DNA of 64,000 nt, from assembly GCF_026012015.1 (NCBI RefSeq), contig NZ_BRXR01000001.1:4117501-4181500 (forward strand). Direction: 5' to 3'. This stretch comes from Clostridium omnivorum (GTDB taxonomy: Bacteria; Bacillota; Clostridia; Clostridiales; Clostridiaceae). This document shows, one piece after another, positions 63,622 to 64,000 of this stretch. Within the stretch, counting starts at the first letter, position 1. Each line of letters begins with the position of its first letter. A program made the position numbers and the translations under genes. The notes under the pieces were generated by a model. The model was given only the letters and a program-made list of their open reading frames with translations. It was not told where the DNA came from and searched no databases.

Positions 63622-64000
63622 ATGCAGGAGTATAATTTTGCACCTAGGAAAAGTAAGAAAAGAAAGACTGTTAATATGATTGAAAGAGACAAAGCAGTAA
63701 TTGCAATTTTTCTTCTTATATTTACAGCCCTTATTTATAGTTATATCAAACTTTTAAATTTAAAAGAGGTTGAAGAGCAAAAGTATTATAAATTCATACA
63801 GGAAAATAAACAAACTATGGATATTATGACTTCTGAAAGCAGAGAAAAGTCAAAAACAATAAGTGCTGCTAACGTATTCTTAAAGGATATAGATAATTTT
63901 GTAAAGTATTCTGAGGTAAATATAGAAGGTAACCAAATTATATGTCGGTTTGGAATAGAAAATGAGCAGGAATATTATAAATTGATTTCCAGTCTTGAAA
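63622..64000 (+). CDS. pilN: PilN-like pilus assembly protein (truncated by window edge)
   Basis: The frame is open from ATG 63622, after AAAGGAGTAAAAGG, to the end of the window (126 codons). It has a basic cytoplasmic head (APRKSKKRKTVNMIERD), one membrane helix (about residues 25-43) and a periplasm-side-type coiled coil, as in PilN/GspL C-terminal partners. Position after the PilM-like gene supports PilN. The C-terminus and any pilO lie outside. Confidence 0.68.
   Translation, partial: MQEYNFAPRKSKKRKTVNMIERDKAVIAIFLLIFTALIYSYIKLLNLKEVEEQKYYKFIQENKQTMDIMTSESREKSKTISAANVFLKDIDNFVKYSEVNIEGNQIICRFGIENEQEYYKLISSLE

Overview
The window is an AT-rich, gene-dense chromosomal segment with features typical of a motile, spore-forming, low-GC Gram-positive anaerobe, most likely Clostridium sensu lato. 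The evidence is a fused FliR-FlhB export protein, a meso-DAP-type MurE (DNPR motif), SpoVD- and SpoVE-type division/sporulation proteins, SepF, DivIVA and Sbp, a CBS-domain manganese pyrophosphatase, strong AGGAGG-type ribosome sites and frequent TTG starts. I found no rRNA, tRNA, insertion sequence, prophage or CRISPR array. The species cannot be named from the sequence alone.

Layout. (1) 1-18.9 kb: a long flagellar operon read left to right: fliI (cut by the window edge), fliJ, fliK, flgD, a flagellar-operon protein, flgE, flbD, fliL, fliO, fliP, fliQ, fliR-flhB, flhA, flhF, flhG, a PilZ protein, sigma-D, a SwrB-like protein, a tiny membrane protein with a probable ATT start, and two rod/hook proteins (FlgF/FlgG type). 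A terminator follows at about 18.84 kb. (2) 18.9-25.1 kb: a small Tyr/Cys-rich protein, an orphan membrane protein, manganese pyrophosphatase (minus strand), a calcium-type P-ATPase and a small unknown protein (minus strand). (3) 25.4-28.9 kb: hydrogenase maturation genes hypC-D-E-A-B. (4) 29.0-32.5 kb: a Lon-like protease with an apparently dead ATP site, and ychF (minus strand). (5) 32.7-47.9 kb: the division and cell-wall cluster, opened by a three-repeat MraZ operator: mraZ, rsmH, ftsL, a PASTA-domain transpeptidase, murE, murF, mraY, spoVE/ftsW, ftsQ, DUF881-sbp-DUF881, yggS, sepF, yggT, ylmH, divIVA. (6) 48.1-58.0 kb: housekeeping genes: mtnN, DAHP synthase, a DksA/TraR-type zinc protein, lspA, rluD, a PyrR-controlled pyrR-uraA unit, an RNA methyltransferase, rqcH (minus strand) and dapF. 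(7) 58.3-64 kb: a type IV pilus / type II secretion-like operon (ATPase, platform protein, four prepilin-like proteins, PilM-like and PilN-like proteins), running off the right edge.

How the genes work together. The flagellar genes supply the export gate and ATPase, the hook and its length control, polar/number control (FlhF/FlhG), a c-di-GMP-type brake candidate and the late sigma factor. The dcw genes make lipid-linked peptidoglycan precursor and build the septum, and the distal genes of that cluster organise the Z-ring and poles. PyrR appears to act twice on its own transcript: through a classical attenuator before pyrR, and through a second binding hairpin abutting the uraA ribosome site.

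Most of the window is conserved core genome. No complete undescribed system is evident. The best leads are the five-module hook protein, the ATPase-dead Lon-like protein, the ATT-start membrane peptide, the second PyrR site at uraA, the pilin cluster without an obvious major pilin, and two unrecognised genes after the flagellar operon.
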